Positions 41,235 through 50,613 of a stretch of DNA of 64,000 nucleotides are shown here, in pieces. The translations under genes and the position numbers were made by a program. Position 1 is the stretch's first letter. Every line of letters begins with the position of its first letter. This DNA comes from Bacillus ectoiniformans (GTDB lineage: Bacteria; Bacillota; Bacilli; Bacillales; Domibacillaceae), in the NCBI RefSeq assembly GCF_016908875.1, contig NZ_JAFBES010000007.1, positions 1 to 64,000 on the forward strand. The letters are read 5' to 3'. Under the pieces are notes generated by a model. The model did no database searches. It saw only the letters and a program-made list of their open reading frames with translations, and was not told where the DNA came from.

Positions 41235-42776
41235 ATGTCCACTGTGCTAGATCGTGATTTACTCGCCATTCAAGAAATGCGCGATGCAGTAGCGAAAGCC
41301 AAGGAAGCTCAAGCGAAATACATGTCCTATTCACAGGAGCAAGTCGATAAGATTGTGAAAGCGGTCGCGGATGCGGCTTATGCCAAGTCTTATGAGCTTG
41401 CGGTGATGGCTGTTGAAGAAACAGGCATGGGTGTCGTTGAGCATAAGAAAATAAAAAACGAAGTCGGCTCCAGAGACGTCTATGAATGGATTAAAGATGA
41501 AAAAACAGTCGGGATTGTCGGCGAGAATAAAGAGAAAAAAGTATTGGAAATTGCCGCGCCATTTGGTGTGGTAGCAGCGATCATTCCAACGACGAATCCA
41601 ACATCAACCGCTTTTTTTAAAACATTAATCGCATTAAAAACTAGAAATGCCATTGTCGTCAGCCCCCATCCCTACGCGGTGAAATGTACGATTGAAGCGT
41701 TAAAGGTATGTGAGAAGGCAGCGGTTGAAGCAGGAGCGCCAGAAGGTTTAGTTGGATGGCTCAGTCATGCTTCAATGGAAGCAACACAGGCATTGATGAA
41801 ATATAAAGATGTTCACCTGATTTTAGCGACAGGCGGCGGTGGGCTAGTGAAAGCAGCCTATAGCTCTGGTAAGCCAGCCTATGGTGTAGGACCCGGGAAT
41901 GTTCCTTGCTATATCGAAAAAACAGCGAAGATTGAGAAATCCATTTCGATGATTGTCGACAGTAAATCATTTGATTACGGTACGATTTGTGCTACCGAAC
42001 AAGCGATGGTCGTCGATAAAAACGTCTATACAATGGCCGTTCGCGAATTGAAAAAGAATGGTGCGTATATTCTAAATGCAGAAGAAAAAGCGCGCATGGA
42101 AAAAGTCATTTCACCGGTTCCGGGAAAAGTGAATCCGAAAATCGTCGGTCGAAGCCCAGCGGTGATCGCGAAGCTTGCGGGAATTGATATCGATGATTCC
42201 GTCCGATTATTTGTTGGTGAAGAGACAGAGGTAGGAAGAGATATTCCATTTTCACTGGAAAAGCTATCGCCTGTGTTTGCTTTATACAAAGCGGAGAGCC
42301 AAGATCATGCGAAAGAGCTTTGTGGAAAACTGCTTGATTTAGGTGGCCGCGGCCACAGTCTTTCCATTCATACGGAAGATGATCAAGTCGCAAGAGAATT
42401 TGCCCTTGAGATGCCGGTATCACGGATTTTAGTGAACACTTTATCCTCTGTCGGCGCCGTTGGAGGAACCACCGGATTAGCCCCGTCCATGACACTTGGT
42501 TGCGGAACATTCGGCGGCAATATCACGTCGGATAATATTACAGCCAAGCACTTATTAAATATTAAACGCATGGCTTATGGAATTAAAGACGTCACGATTC
42601 CTAAAAAAGGATCTATACAAGCACCGCCAGCTGCATCGTCTTATTCACAAAGTAAAGAGGATGAAACGAGCAAAATTGTCAAAGGTGTCTTGTCTTCTAT
42701 GGGAAAAACCGACCAAATTGATGTCAAAGAAGTATCAGAGCTTGTTAGTAAAATTATTGAACAATATAACAAATAA
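41235..42776 (+). CDS. eutE: acylating acetaldehyde dehydrogenase EutE
   Basis: A 513-aa CoA-dependent aldehyde dehydrogenase, ATG 41235, RBS CAAGGAG. It turns acetaldehyde, CoA and NAD+ into acetyl-CoA and NADH. The catalytic Cys is at about 252 in [10 protein letters not shown]; the nucleotide region has [15 protein letters not shown]. The core is like the aldehyde domain of AdhE. After it comes a 45-residue tail with a serine-rich linker and an amphipathic helix ([17 protein letters not shown]) that looks like a C-terminal targeting peptide; better-known EutE proteins carry theirs at the N-terminus. Confidence 0.94.
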   Translation: MSTVLDRDLLAIQEMRDAVAKAKEAQAKYMSYSQEQVDKIVKAVADAAYAKSYELAVMAVEETGMGVVEHKKIKNEVGSRDVYEWIKDEKTVGIVGENKEKKVLEIAAPFGVVAAIIPTTNPTSTAFFKTLIALKTRNAIVVSPHPYAVKCTIEALKVCEKAAVEAGAPEGLVGWLSHASMEATQALMKYKDVHLILATGGGGLVKAAYSSGKPAYGVGPGNVPCYIEKTAKIEKSISMIVDSKSFDYGTICATEQAMVVDKNVYTMAVRELKKNGAYILNAEEKARMEKVISPVPGKVNPKIVGRSPAVIAKLAGIDIDDSVRLFVGEETEVGRDIPFSLEKLSPVFALYKAESQDHAKELCGKLLDLGGRGHSLSIHTEDDQVAREFALEMPVSRILVNTLSSVGAVGGTTGLAPSMTLGCGTFGGNITSDNITAKHLLNIKRMAYGIKDVTIPKKGSIQAPPAASSYSQSKEDETSKIVKGVLSSMGKTDQIDVKEVSELVSKIIEQYNK

Positions 42777-42805
42777 AAAACAACAACTATTAGGAGGAAT
42801 TTACA

Positions 42806-43102
42806 ATGGCGAGAGAAAACACTGCATTAGGAATGATCGAAACAAAAGGATTAGTAGCATCAATTGAGGCAGCAGACGCAATGGTTAAGGCAGCAAGCGT
42901 TCATTTAGTAGGTAAAGTACATGTTGGCGGCGGAATTGTGACTGTATTAGTTCGTGGAGATGTAGGAGCGGTTAAAGCAGCAACGGACGCAGGAGCAGCA
43001 GCAGCACAGCGCGTAGGTGAATTGCAATCTGTACACGTAATCCCACGCCCTCACAACGAATTGGAATCAATTCTTCCAAAAATGCCAGAAATCATGGAGT
43101 AA
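42806..43102 (+). CDS. eutM: microcompartment hexamer shell protein EutM
   Basis: A 98-aa single BMC-domain protein of the PduA/EutM type, ATG 42806 after TTAGGAGG. Core: [20 protein letters not shown], pore loop near HVGGG, and [15 protein letters not shown], then SVHVIPRPH. It should make the flat hexagonal facets of the shell. Likely the most abundant shell protein, consistent with its strong ribosome binding site. Confidence 0.95.
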   Translation: MARENTALGMIETKGLVASIEAADAMVKAASVHLVGKVHVGGGIVTVLVRGDVGAVKAATDAGAAAAQRVGELQSVHVIPRPHNELESILPKMPEIME

Positions 43103-43135
43103 TCGTTTGATTAGCAGAAAGCGAGGTGGGCATGA

Positions 43136-44020
43136 ATGGATCCGCAGTGGATACAATCCATTGTTGAACAGGTGATTCAGCAATTAGAGCAAAAAGATCC
43201 AGCGCCTAAGCCTAAAGGAATTCCCATTGCCGTCTCGGCCCGCCACGTTCACTTATCTGAACAGCATGTGGCAGCCTTGTTCGGCCCTTCCTACAAGCTG
43301 ACAAAAAGAAGTGATTTATCGCAGCCTAATCAGTTTGCGGCAGAGGAAACGGTCACTTTAGCTGGTCCAAAAGGGACGATTGAGAGAGTTCGAATCCTTG
43401 GTCCTTCGAGAAAGCTGACTCAAGTCGAAATCAGCCAAACGGATGCATTTAAACTTGGTGTAAAGCCGCCGATCAGGCAATCCGGTGACATAAAAGGTTC
43501 TGCTCCAATCACGATTATCGGTCCAAAAGGAAGCATTTATTTGCCGGAAGGATTAATTATCGCTCAGGCGCATATCCATATGGCTCCTAGTGATGCGGAA
43601 CACTTTAATGTACAAGACGGACAGATAGTTCAAGTAGCTGCAGACACAGAGCGCCCCATGACATTTGGACGTGTGCTAGTGAGGGTATCTCCTTCTTATC
43701 GTTTAGAAATGCATATCGATACGGATGAAGGAAATGCCGCCTTTATTCAAAAGGGACAGATCGGAGAATTGATCGTAGATGGGAAGCCGGTTGGTTGCTC
43801 CTCATCTGCGACCTCCTCCTCTCCTGTTCCAATGAACTCGTCTGAACCAGCGCAGCCATTGAAGCAAGCCGCGGTGTTTGAAGGAAAGCTGCTGTCGCAG
43901 CATGACATAAAGAATTCGTCTGAACCGATTATTCGGATTCATAGAAAAACAATTGTGACTCCTTTAGCGAAAGACACGGCTAGGGATCTTGGTAAGAAAA
44001 TTGAGGTAATCGAAGCGTAG
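43136..44020 (+). CDS. pduL: microcompartment phosphotransacylase PduL with a C-terminal extension
   Basis: A 294-aa protein, ATG 43136 after GAGGTGGG. It converts acetyl-CoA to acetyl phosphate and recycles CoA within the shell. N-terminal helix DPQWIQSIVEQVIQQLEQ looks like a targeting peptide. The two PduL barrels have the zinc-binding SARHVHLS and AQAHIHMAPSDAEHF. After the usual end (about residue 215) comes a serine/proline linker and a 55-residue domain with TIVTPLAKDTARDLGKKI, a segment seen in several BMC-linked proteins. It replaces EutD here. Confidence 0.93.
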   Translation: MDPQWIQSIVEQVIQQLEQKDPAPKPKGIPIAVSARHVHLSEQHVAALFGPSYKLTKRSDLSQPNQFAAEETVTLAGPKGTIERVRILGPSRKLTQVEISQTDAFKLGVKPPIRQSGDIKGSAPITIIGPKGSIYLPEGLIIAQAHIHMAPSDAEHFNVQDGQIVQVAADTERPMTFGRVLVRVSPSYRLEMHIDTDEGNAAFIQKGQIGELIVDGKPVGCSSSATSSSPVPMNSSEPAQPLKQAAVFEGKLLSQHDIKNSSEPIIRIHRKTIVTPLAKDTARDLGKKIEVIEA

Positions 44021-44032
44021 GGTGGTGATGGA

Positions 44033-44308
44033 ATGAAATTAGGTACAGTCATTGGGAACGTATGGGCAACTAGAAAAGAAGATGGACTGACAGGGCTGAA
44101 GCTTTTATTCGTCCAGCCCATTCATCCAAATGGAACGCCTATTCATTCTCCTATTATTGCAGCCGATCGTATAGGAGCGGGTATGGGTGACCAAGTCATC
44201 ATCACTGAAGGGGGTTCCGCCCGCTTTATTACACCAGATACCCCTCTTCCGATCGATGCCGTCATTATAGGAATTGTTGATTCAACTGAAATAGAAAGAG
44301 GTGAATAA
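44033..44308 (+). CDS. eutN: microcompartment vertex protein EutN
   Basis: A 91-aa EutN/CcmL-fold protein, ATG 44033. Sequence MKLGTVIGNVWATRKEDGL, GAGMGDQVIITEGGSAR and DAVIIGIVDS is typical. These pentamers cap the corners of the shell. Its stop overlaps the ribosome site of the next shell gene. Confidence 0.95.
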   Translation: MKLGTVIGNVWATRKEDGLTGLKLLFVQPIHPNGTPIHSPIIAADRIGAGMGDQVIITEGGSARFITPDTPLPIDAVIIGIVDSTEIERGE

Positions 44309-44309
44309 G

Positions 44310-44717
44310 GTGGCCAGAGCAAGAGCAATTGGAATGATAGAAACACGAGGGCTGATCGGATCAATTGAAGCAGCAGATGCGATGCTGAAAGCGGCTAACG
44401 TGGAATTAGTCAACCAGGAAAAGATTGACGGTGCACTTGTCACTGTATTGGTAGAAGGAGATGTGGGAGCCGTACAAGCAGCTGTAGATGCAGGGAAAGA
44501 AGCAGCAAAGCGCGTCGGTGAGCTAGTTTCTGCCCATGTTATTCCGCGAGTAGACAGTGATACGTACTCGTTAATGGAACGCCCTAAAAAACCAGCAGAG
44601 CCCGAGGTGAAAAAAGAACTGCCAGCGGCAAAACCTCAAGCGTCCGCGAATCGTTCGAGCCGTAAGAAGGCGGACAACCCGCCGGCGGAAGATGTAAATA
44701 CAAAAGATCAAAGCTAA
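44310..44717 (+). CDS. BMC-domain shell protein with a charged C-terminal tail
   Basis: A 135-aa protein, GTG 44310, 6 nt after AGAGGTG and 1 nt after the eutN stop, so translation is likely coupled. Residues 1-90 form a BMC domain very like EutM ([35 protein letters not shown]). The last 45 residues are rich in Lys, Glu, Pro and Ala (KKPAEPEVKKELPAAKP), unlike the DNA-binding-like tail of EutK. The tail may link shell to cargo; that is inference. Confidence 0.9.
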   Translation: MARARAIGMIETRGLIGSIEAADAMLKAANVELVNQEKIDGALVTVLVEGDVGAVQAAVDAGKEAAKRVGELVSAHVIPRVDSDTYSLMERPKKPAEPEVKKELPAAKPQASANRSSRKKADNPPAEDVNTKDQS

Positions 44718-44748
44718 ACAAGAACAGCAGTTGAAAGGATGAAGTCAT

Positions 44749-45690
44749 ATGGCATTTAAACGACCTAAAATCGCCGTGATTGGTGCCGGCTTTACAGGTG
44801 CGACGACTGCCTTAATGCTTGCCCAAAAAGATTTAGGCGATATTGTCCTCATTGATGTGCCTGAGCAAGACAACCCGACTAAGGGTAAGGCGCTCGACTT
44901 GCTGGAAACGGGACCGGTTCAGCGCTTTAATGCTCGCATTAAAGGGACATCTGACTACAATGATATTCAAGCGGCAGATATGGTCATCATTACTGCTGGT
45001 ATGGCAAGAAAGCCGGGAATGAGCCGAGATGATCTTGTCGCGACGAATGGAAAGATCATGGAAGCCATCTCTAAAAAAGTCGCAGAACATGCCCCTGACA
45101 GCTATATCTTAGTGTTAAGCAATCCAGTCGATGCGATGACCTATGTTTGCTATAAAACAACCAACTTCCCTAAAAATCGCGTCATTGGCCAATCAGGCGT
45201 GCTGGATACGGCCAGATTTAACACATTTGTTGCTGAAGAATTAAATGTGTCGGTCGAAGATATTTCTGGCTTTGTATTAGGCGGTCATGGGGATGACATG
45301 GTTCCGCTCGTACGCTATTCATACGCTGGCGGAATTCCTTTGGAGAAGATTATTCCGAAAGAACGCCTTGAAGCCATTGTAAACCGGACAAGAAAAGGCG
45401 GAGGCGAGATTGTGGGTCTTCTAGGAAACGGCAGTGCGTATTATGCACCGGCTGCGTCACTTGTCGAAATGGCGGAAGCAATCATTCGGGATAAAAAAAG
45501 AATTTTGCCATCCATTGCTTACCTTGAAGGGGAGTACGGTTATCAGGATTTATATTTAGGTGTGCCAACCATATTGGGCGGAGACGGTATTGAAAGTATT
45601 ATCGAATTGCCGTTAACTGCTGATGAAAAAACGGCACTGGATCGATCCGTTGATTCTGTTAAGCAAGTGATGGCAATATTAGATAAATAA
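44749..45690 (+). CDS. mdh: malate dehydrogenase within the eut operon
   Basis: A 313-aa LDH/MDH-family enzyme, ATG 44749, which interconverts malate and oxaloacetate with NAD(H). Motifs: Rossmann loop [31 protein letters not shown] with the Arg pair that selects malate, [24 protein letters not shown], and the catalytic His in [11 protein letters not shown]. It resembles the MDH usually encoded beside citZ and icd. Here it follows a shell gene by 31 nt. No targeting helix is visible. A role in recycling NADH from EutE is possible. The terminator after it separates it from eutB copy 2. Confidence 0.9.
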   Translation: MAFKRPKIAVIGAGFTGATTALMLAQKDLGDIVLIDVPEQDNPTKGKALDLLETGPVQRFNARIKGTSDYNDIQAADMVIITAGMARKPGMSRDDLVATNGKIMEAISKKVAEHAPDSYILVLSNPVDAMTYVCYKTTNFPKNRVIGQSGVLDTARFNTFVAEELNVSVEDISGFVLGGHGDDMVPLVRYSYAGGIPLEKIIPKERLEAIVNRTRKGGGEIVGLLGNGSAYYAPAASLVEMAEAIIRDKKRILPSIAYLEGEYGYQDLYLGVPTILGGDGIESIIELPLTADEKTALDRSVDSVKQVMAILDK

Positions 45691-45698
45691 TTCTATAA

Positions 45699-45755
45699 GG
45701 CTCATAGATTCGTTGTCCTTTTAAGGACAGTGAGAATGTATGAGCCATTTTTATA
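45699..45755 (+). terminator. terminator or attenuator before eutB copy 2
   Basis: GGCTCATA/TATGAGCC with an inner GTCCTT/AAGGAC arm, followed by ATTTTTAT. No A1/G4 hexaloop was found in it. Confidence 0.75.
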
Positions 45756-45807
45756 CCTTTTTATGGGATAAATGGGTCGAAAAGACTAATGTAAAGGAGT
45801 GAATATC

Positions 45808-47169
45808 ATGAAATTAAGCGGACGTATTAAAGACCAGCATTTTCAATTCTCCTCAATTACTGAGGTGCTGGCAAAAGCAAGTGAAGAGAAGTCAGGGGAC
45901 CGCATGTCAAAGGTGGCAGCGGAATCTTCCCTCGAGCGAGTAGCAGCTAAATGGATTTTGAGCGAACTGACACTGAAGGATATTTATGAAAATCCGGTCA
46001 TTCCTTATGAAAAAGATGAAGTCACTCGAGTAATTTATGATCAGATCAATGAACCGATCTATAAGGAAATTTCTCATTGGACGGTCGGCTATTTAAGAGA
46101 ATATATACTAGCTCATAGCACTTCTTCATCGGCTTTAAAGAGAATTAGCCGCGGGTTAACGAGTGAAATGATTGCTGGTGTGGCGAAGTTAATGTCGAGC
46201 ATCGATTTAGTGATGGCTTCTCAAAAAATCCGTTACCAGGCACACTGTAATACAACGATTGGCGAGCCGGGGAGACTTGCGTTCAGATGCCAGCCGAACC
46301 ACCCGACAGATCAGCCGGAAGGAATTATGGCTTCCTTAAAAGAAGGGCTTTCTTACGGATCTGGCGATGCAGTAATCGGCATTAACCCAAATAATGATTC
46401 CGTCGAATCAGTGACTCGTCTGTTAACGATCTCCCACGAGTTCATGCAAAAATGGGAAATCCCGACACAAAATTGTGTGCTTGCGCATATTACTACCCAG
46501 CTGCAGGCTCTAAAAAAGGGTGCACCGGTTGCTCTTATGTTTCAAAGTTTGGCAGGTACAGAGAAAGCGAACCGTGATTTCGGAGTCAGTAAAGAATTAT
46601 TAGATGAAGCTTCTTACTACATGATGAAAATGGGGACGTCTGCTGGACCCAATGTGATGTATTTCGAAACCGGACAAGGATCAGAAGTGTCGCTTGATGC
46701 CGATCATGGCGTGGATATGCAAACACTTGAATCCCGTACATACGGCTATGCGCGCAAGTGGAATCCGTTTATGGTGAATAATGTATCCGGTTTCATAGGT
46801 CCAGAAACTTTATTTGATGGGCGCCAAATGATCCGTGCGGACTTAGAAGATCTATTCATGGGGAAATTAAATGGCTTGCCAATGGGAATCGCTCCAACTT
46901 ACACCAACCATATGCACTCCGATCAAAATGACCAGGAGATTGCGGGTATGCTGACAGCTCTTGCTGGAGCGAACTTCTATATGGGCGTACCAGGCGGGGA
47001 CGATGTCATGCTTAGCTATCAAGATACAAGTTTTCATGACGATGCCAGCTTGCGGGAAATGCTTGGATTCAGACCGCTGCGTGAATTCGAAGCATGGCTT
47101 GAAAAGATGGGCATTATGGAAAACGGAAAGTTAACCTCTCGAGCAGGAGACTTATCTATTTTTGATTAA
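45808..47169 (+). CDS. eutB: ethanolamine ammonia-lyase large subunit, copy 2
   Basis: A 453-aa EutB paralogue. ATG 45808 is 8 nt after AAAGGAG; the GTG at 45799 overlaps that site. The same active-site blocks are kept (FRCQPNHPTD, GINPNNDSVES, AGTEKANRDFG, YFETGQGSEVS, YTNHMHSDQND), so it should be active. It differs from copy 1 at many surface and some substrate-side positions (for example MGIAPTYTNH against MGVDICYTNH). With the following eutC copy it forms a second complete lyase, behind its own terminator. Confidence 0.94.
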   Translation: MKLSGRIKDQHFQFSSITEVLAKASEEKSGDRMSKVAAESSLERVAAKWILSELTLKDIYENPVIPYEKDEVTRVIYDQINEPIYKEISHWTVGYLREYILAHSTSSSALKRISRGLTSEMIAGVAKLMSSIDLVMASQKIRYQAHCNTTIGEPGRLAFRCQPNHPTDQPEGIMASLKEGLSYGSGDAVIGINPNNDSVESVTRLLTISHEFMQKWEIPTQNCVLAHITTQLQALKKGAPVALMFQSLAGTEKANRDFGVSKELLDEASYYMMKMGTSAGPNVMYFETGQGSEVSLDADHGVDMQTLESRTYGYARKWNPFMVNNVSGFIGPETLFDGRQMIRADLEDLFMGKLNGLPMGIAPTYTNHMHSDQNDQEIAGMLTALAGANFYMGVPGGDDVMLSYQDTSFHDDASLREMLGFRPLREFEAWLEKMGIMENGKLTSRAGDLSIFD

Positions 47170-47187
47170 TAGGAAGGAGGGATCGCT

Positions 47188-48042
47188 TTGGATATTGAAC
47201 AAATTGTCAGAGAAGTCGTCGAACAAGCGCTGAAGCAAAAAGGGATGGCACCAAAGACTTCTGCCTCAGAGCCTTTAAGCGGAGAAGAGCTCGTTTATAC
47301 GAGAGACAAAGTTGTTGGCGTAGATGAGCCTGTGGATCATGAAACGGTCGCCAAGGCTCAGCAAATCACACCGGCACGTATTGGCATTGGACGAGCGGGG
47401 ACGCGGATGAAAACGAAGAGCTATTTAGATTTCCGTCTAGACCACGCTGCTGCGCAAGACGCTGTCAAAAAAGGAGTGTCGGATGCCTTCTTAGAGAAGC
47501 TAGGTCTTCCGGTGTTGAAAACAAAAGCCGCATCCTTAGATGAATATTTAATGAACCTGGATGCAGGCCGCGTCCTTTGTGACGAGTCGGCCAAGTGGCT
47601 GAAAGAGAACGGAGACAAAGGCAGACAGGTGCAGATCATTGTGTCCGACGGCCTAAGTACAACGGGTATTGAAGAGAATATCCCAAATCTATTGCCGTCT
47701 CTTGAACAAGGGTTGAAAATGAAAAATATCTCGATGGGCAAGCCAGTATTTATTAAACGGAGCCGGGTGTGGGTGCAGGATCATGTCGCTTCCCTCGTTG
47801 ACTGTGATCTTGTTATTTCACTGATCGGTGAACGTCCTGGATTAGCGACGTCCAAAAGCGTCAGTGCTTACTTAATTTACAAGCCAACAGAGGATTCTGT
47901 AGAAGCGGATCGGACGGTCATTTCTAACATTCACGATGGCGGAGTCCCTCCGGTAGAAGCCGGTGCCTATCTGTCAGATGTGATTGCTGAAATGCTGGAT
48001 AAAAAGGCGAGCGGCGTGACATTTGCTCAGATGAAGGATTGA
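47188..48042 (+). CDS. eutC: ethanolamine ammonia-lyase small subunit, copy 2
   Basis: A 284-aa EutC paralogue, TTG 47188, 7 nt after AAGGAGG. It has a short amphipathic start (DIEQIVREVVEQALKQKG) typical of targeting helices, a linker of about 40 residues, then the core (RIGIGRAGTRMKTKSYLDFR, IVSDGLSTTGIEEN, LIGERPGLATSKS, HDGGVPPVEAGAYL). It is 38 residues shorter than copy 1, mostly in the linker. Last gene of the locus, with a terminator right after. Confidence 0.94.
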   Translation: MDIEQIVREVVEQALKQKGMAPKTSASEPLSGEELVYTRDKVVGVDEPVDHETVAKAQQITPARIGIGRAGTRMKTKSYLDFRLDHAAAQDAVKKGVSDAFLEKLGLPVLKTKAASLDEYLMNLDAGRVLCDESAKWLKENGDKGRQVQIIVSDGLSTTGIEENIPNLLPSLEQGLKMKNISMGKPVFIKRSRVWVQDHVASLVDCDLVISLIGERPGLATSKSVSAYLIYKPTEDSVEADRTVISNIHDGGVPPVEAGAYLSDVIAEMLDKKASGVTFAQMKD

Positions 48043-48047
48043 TTGTA

Positions 48048-48087
48048 AAGGTGCGTGACCAGACAAGGTCAGGCGCCTTTTTTTGAG
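48048..48087 (+). terminator. terminator of the eut locus
   Basis: AAGGTGCGTGACC/GGTCAGGCGCCTT, 12 of 13 positions paired, followed by seven T. Confidence 0.9.
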
Positions 48088-48093
48088 TTGGAA

Positions 48094-48215
48094 ATGATAG
48101 GTTTTGTCGAAAATTTAATTCGTAGATAAAATGATAATTTTAGTAGATATATCGTATTTTCGGTAGAAATAATTCAAAGTTCGTAGATTATGCTGCTCTC
48201 GATTGAGATAAAATA
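48094..48215. repeat. degenerate about 21-bp tandem repeat (CGTAGATAAA type)
   Basis: TAG anchors at 48098, 48123, 48144, 48164, 48184 and a weaker one near 48205 (spacing 25, 21, 20, 20, 21). It starts about 10 bp after the eut terminator. The rest of the gap to 48402 is AT-rich with no firm promoter call. Confidence 0.6.
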
Positions 48216-48402
48216 TATGCTCTACATCTCCCAAAGACTTTTAAAAGATCTACTTTGAAAGAGAAAACCCTTCCTGTTTACAAACTTTTCATTAAATTTA
48301 TTCAAAAATAAAACAATTCTACCATTTTTCTAAAATAAAAAAATGGTAGGATAAAAGAGATGAGATTATTTTCATAATTTCGACAAAATTAGGAGGGATT
48401 TC

Positions 48403-50595
48403 ATGTCCAATTATTCGAAGAAATTGTTTGTGACGGCTGTGGTTGCAGCTATGGCAACTGGATCAATCGCTAGTTTACCTGCTGAAGCAAAGAAGCCTGA
48501 GGTCAAAAATCCTAATAAACCTGTATTTAAAGATGTAAAAGAAGATGCCCATTATTATGAAGGGTTAAAGTCCTTGCATGAGAGAGGCGTAATTAAAGGA
48601 TATGGCGATGAATTTCGCCCAAATCAAGAAGTCACACGTGCTCAAGCAGCCAAAATAATGGTGTTGGCTTTGGGACTTGATACCAAAAATGTCCCTGATC
48701 CTGGTTTTAAAGACGTAACGAAAGATCATTGGGCCTATAGTTATATCGCTGCATTAACTCAGGCTGGCATCGTGTCAGGAAACAACGGTCAGTTTAATCC
48801 GGATGCTCCACTAAGCCGGGCACAAATTGCGAAAATGATCACCCACGCTTTCTCTTTTGAAAAAGGTGAGCTAACCGATGTTCGTTTCACGGACGTAGAT
48901 AAAGATGCCTGGTATGCAGAATTCTTGAAACCATTAATGGAGATGGGCATAACAACAGGTACGACTCCCACTACTTTTTCTCCGAACAAAAAAGTAACAC
49001 GCGGCCAGATCATTTCCTTCATTGTCCGCAGTGAAAAAGCCAAACAAAAGCCGGACATAGAAGAGTCTTTTGAATTGTCTGTTTTGCATACAAACGATAC
49101 CCATGCACATATTGATAATGCGGCTAGAAAAGTTACAGCAATCAAAGAAGCGCGCGCAGAAAAGCCGAATGCTTTGCTGCTTGACGCTGGCGATGTATTC
49201 TCAGGCACTCTCTACTTCAACGAATTTAAGGGTCAAGCTGATTTAGAGTTTATGAATCTAGTAAAATATGATGCGATGACGCTTGGGAATCATGAATTTG
49301 ACATGGGGACAGAAACGCTTGCGGCCTTTATAAAGAACGCGAAATTCCCATTAGTCAGTGCCAATGTCGATGGATCACAGGATGCTTACTTAAAGGATTT
49401 GATAAGTCCAGAAATCTCTGCTGCTCCAGAAGACGGCAAGTTATATGACGGCATCATTAAAGAAGTGGATGGCGAGAAAATCGGCATTTTCGGGTTAACA
49501 ACTGCGGAGACAAAGATTATTTCTTCACCAGGTGAAGACGTCGTATTTGAAGACTATTTAGCTGAATCTCAAAAAGCAGTAGCTGAGTTCGAAAAGCAAG
49601 GTGTAGACAAAATCATTGCCCTCACACATATCGGATTTAAAGATGGCGGCGGTGATAATGATGTAACTCTAGCCCAAAAAGTAGAAGGAATTGATGTCAT
49701 CGTCGGCGGTCATTCTCATGATCAATTAGCGGAACCATTTGTTGAGACAACTGGAGAAGAGCCAACGATTATCGTGCAAGCCAATGAATATAATAAATAT
49801 TTAGGTACACTTGATGTCGAGTTTGATAAAGATGGAAAAGTGGTAGGTCATGCTGGACAATTGATCGACATTGATGCCAAGAATGAAGATGGCACTTATA
49901 AGCTGAAAGAAGATGCAGAGGCCGCTAAGATCTTAAATGACAAATACAAGCCAAAAATCGATGAAGTGAAACAAACAGTGGTTGGACAAACGGATGTCGT
50001 TCTAGACGGAGAACGTGCAAATGTCCGTACGAAGGAAACGAATCTAGGAAATTTAATTACGGATGGTATGCTTGCCAAAGCGAAAACGATCGACAGTGAT
50101 ACGGTCATTGCCTTGCAAAATGGCGGCGGAATCCGCGCGTCAATCGATGAAGGCGAAGTAACAATGGATGAAGTGCTGACTGTGATGCCATTCGGTAATT
50201 CACTTGCGATCATGGATTTAACCGGAGCCGAAATTAAAGCAGCTCTTGAACACAGTGTGAGCCAAGCTCCTGAGCAGTCCGGTGCCTTCCTGCAAGTTGC
50301 AGGATTGAAATTCGCCTATGATGCGACTCAGTCAGCTGGGGAACGTGTAGTAACTGTCGAAGTAAAAGAAGATGGTGAGACGTTTACAGAGCTGGATCTG
50401 AATAAAACCTATGCTGTGGCTACTAATACCTTTACAGCTAAAGGCGGCGATGGCTATACAATGTTTAAGAACGCCTATGATAGCGGTCGTGTCAGCGAGC
50501 CGGGATTTGTTGACTGGGAAATCTTCAGTGACTATTTGAAAGCTAACCCTGGTGCCATTCCGTCTGTAGAAGGCAGAATTTTAGACGGAAGATAA
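48403..50595 (+). CDS. SLH-anchored 5'-nucleotidase / UshA-like hydrolase
   Basis: A 730-aa secreted protein, ATG 48403 after AGGAGGG. Signal peptide to about 29, three SLH domains (about 42-210), then a metallophosphoesterase: LHTNDTHAHID, LDAGDVFSGTLYF, LGNHEFDMG, ALTHIGFK and VGGHSHD supply the two-metal site. The C-terminal 5_nucleotid_C domain (about 520-700) includes ALQNGGGIRASI and the substrate-stacking region. It should release phosphate from external nucleotides while held on the wall. The SLH part resembles that of the split gene at 645 (YYEGLKSLHERGVIKGYG against YYEAVKSLHARKIIKGYE). Confidence 0.95.
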   Translation: MSNYSKKLFVTAVVAAMATGSIASLPAEAKKPEVKNPNKPVFKDVKEDAHYYEGLKSLHERGVIKGYGDEFRPNQEVTRAQAAKIMVLALGLDTKNVPDPGFKDVTKDHWAYSYIAALTQAGIVSGNNGQFNPDAPLSRAQIAKMITHAFSFEKGELTDVRFTDVDKDAWYAEFLKPLMEMGITTGTTPTTFSPNKKVTRGQIISFIVRSEKAKQKPDIEESFELSVLHTNDTHAHIDNAARKVTAIKEARAEKPNALLLDAGDVFSGTLYFNEFKGQADLEFMNLVKYDAMTLGNHEFDMGTETLAAFIKNAKFPLVSANVDGSQDAYLKDLISPEISAAPEDGKLYDGIIKEVDGEKIGIFGLTTAETKIISSPGEDVVFEDYLAESQKAVAEFEKQGVDKIIALTHIGFKDGGGDNDVTLAQKVEGIDVIVGGHSHDQLAEPFVETTGEEPTIIVQANEYNKYLGTLDVEFDKDGKVVGHAGQLIDIDAKNEDGTYKLKEDAEAAKILNDKYKPKIDEVKQTVVGQTDVVLDGERANVRTKETNLGNLITDGMLAKAKTIDSDTVIALQNGGGIRASIDEGEVTMDEVLTVMPFGNSLAIMDLTGAEIKAALEHSVSQAPEQSGAFLQVAGLKFAYDATQSAGERVVTVEVKEDGETFTELDLNKTYAVATNTFTAKGGDGYTMFKNAYDSGRVSEPGFVDWEIFSDYLKANPGAIPSVEGRILDGR

Positions 50596-50613
50596 AAGAA
50601 TAAGAACGAATTA

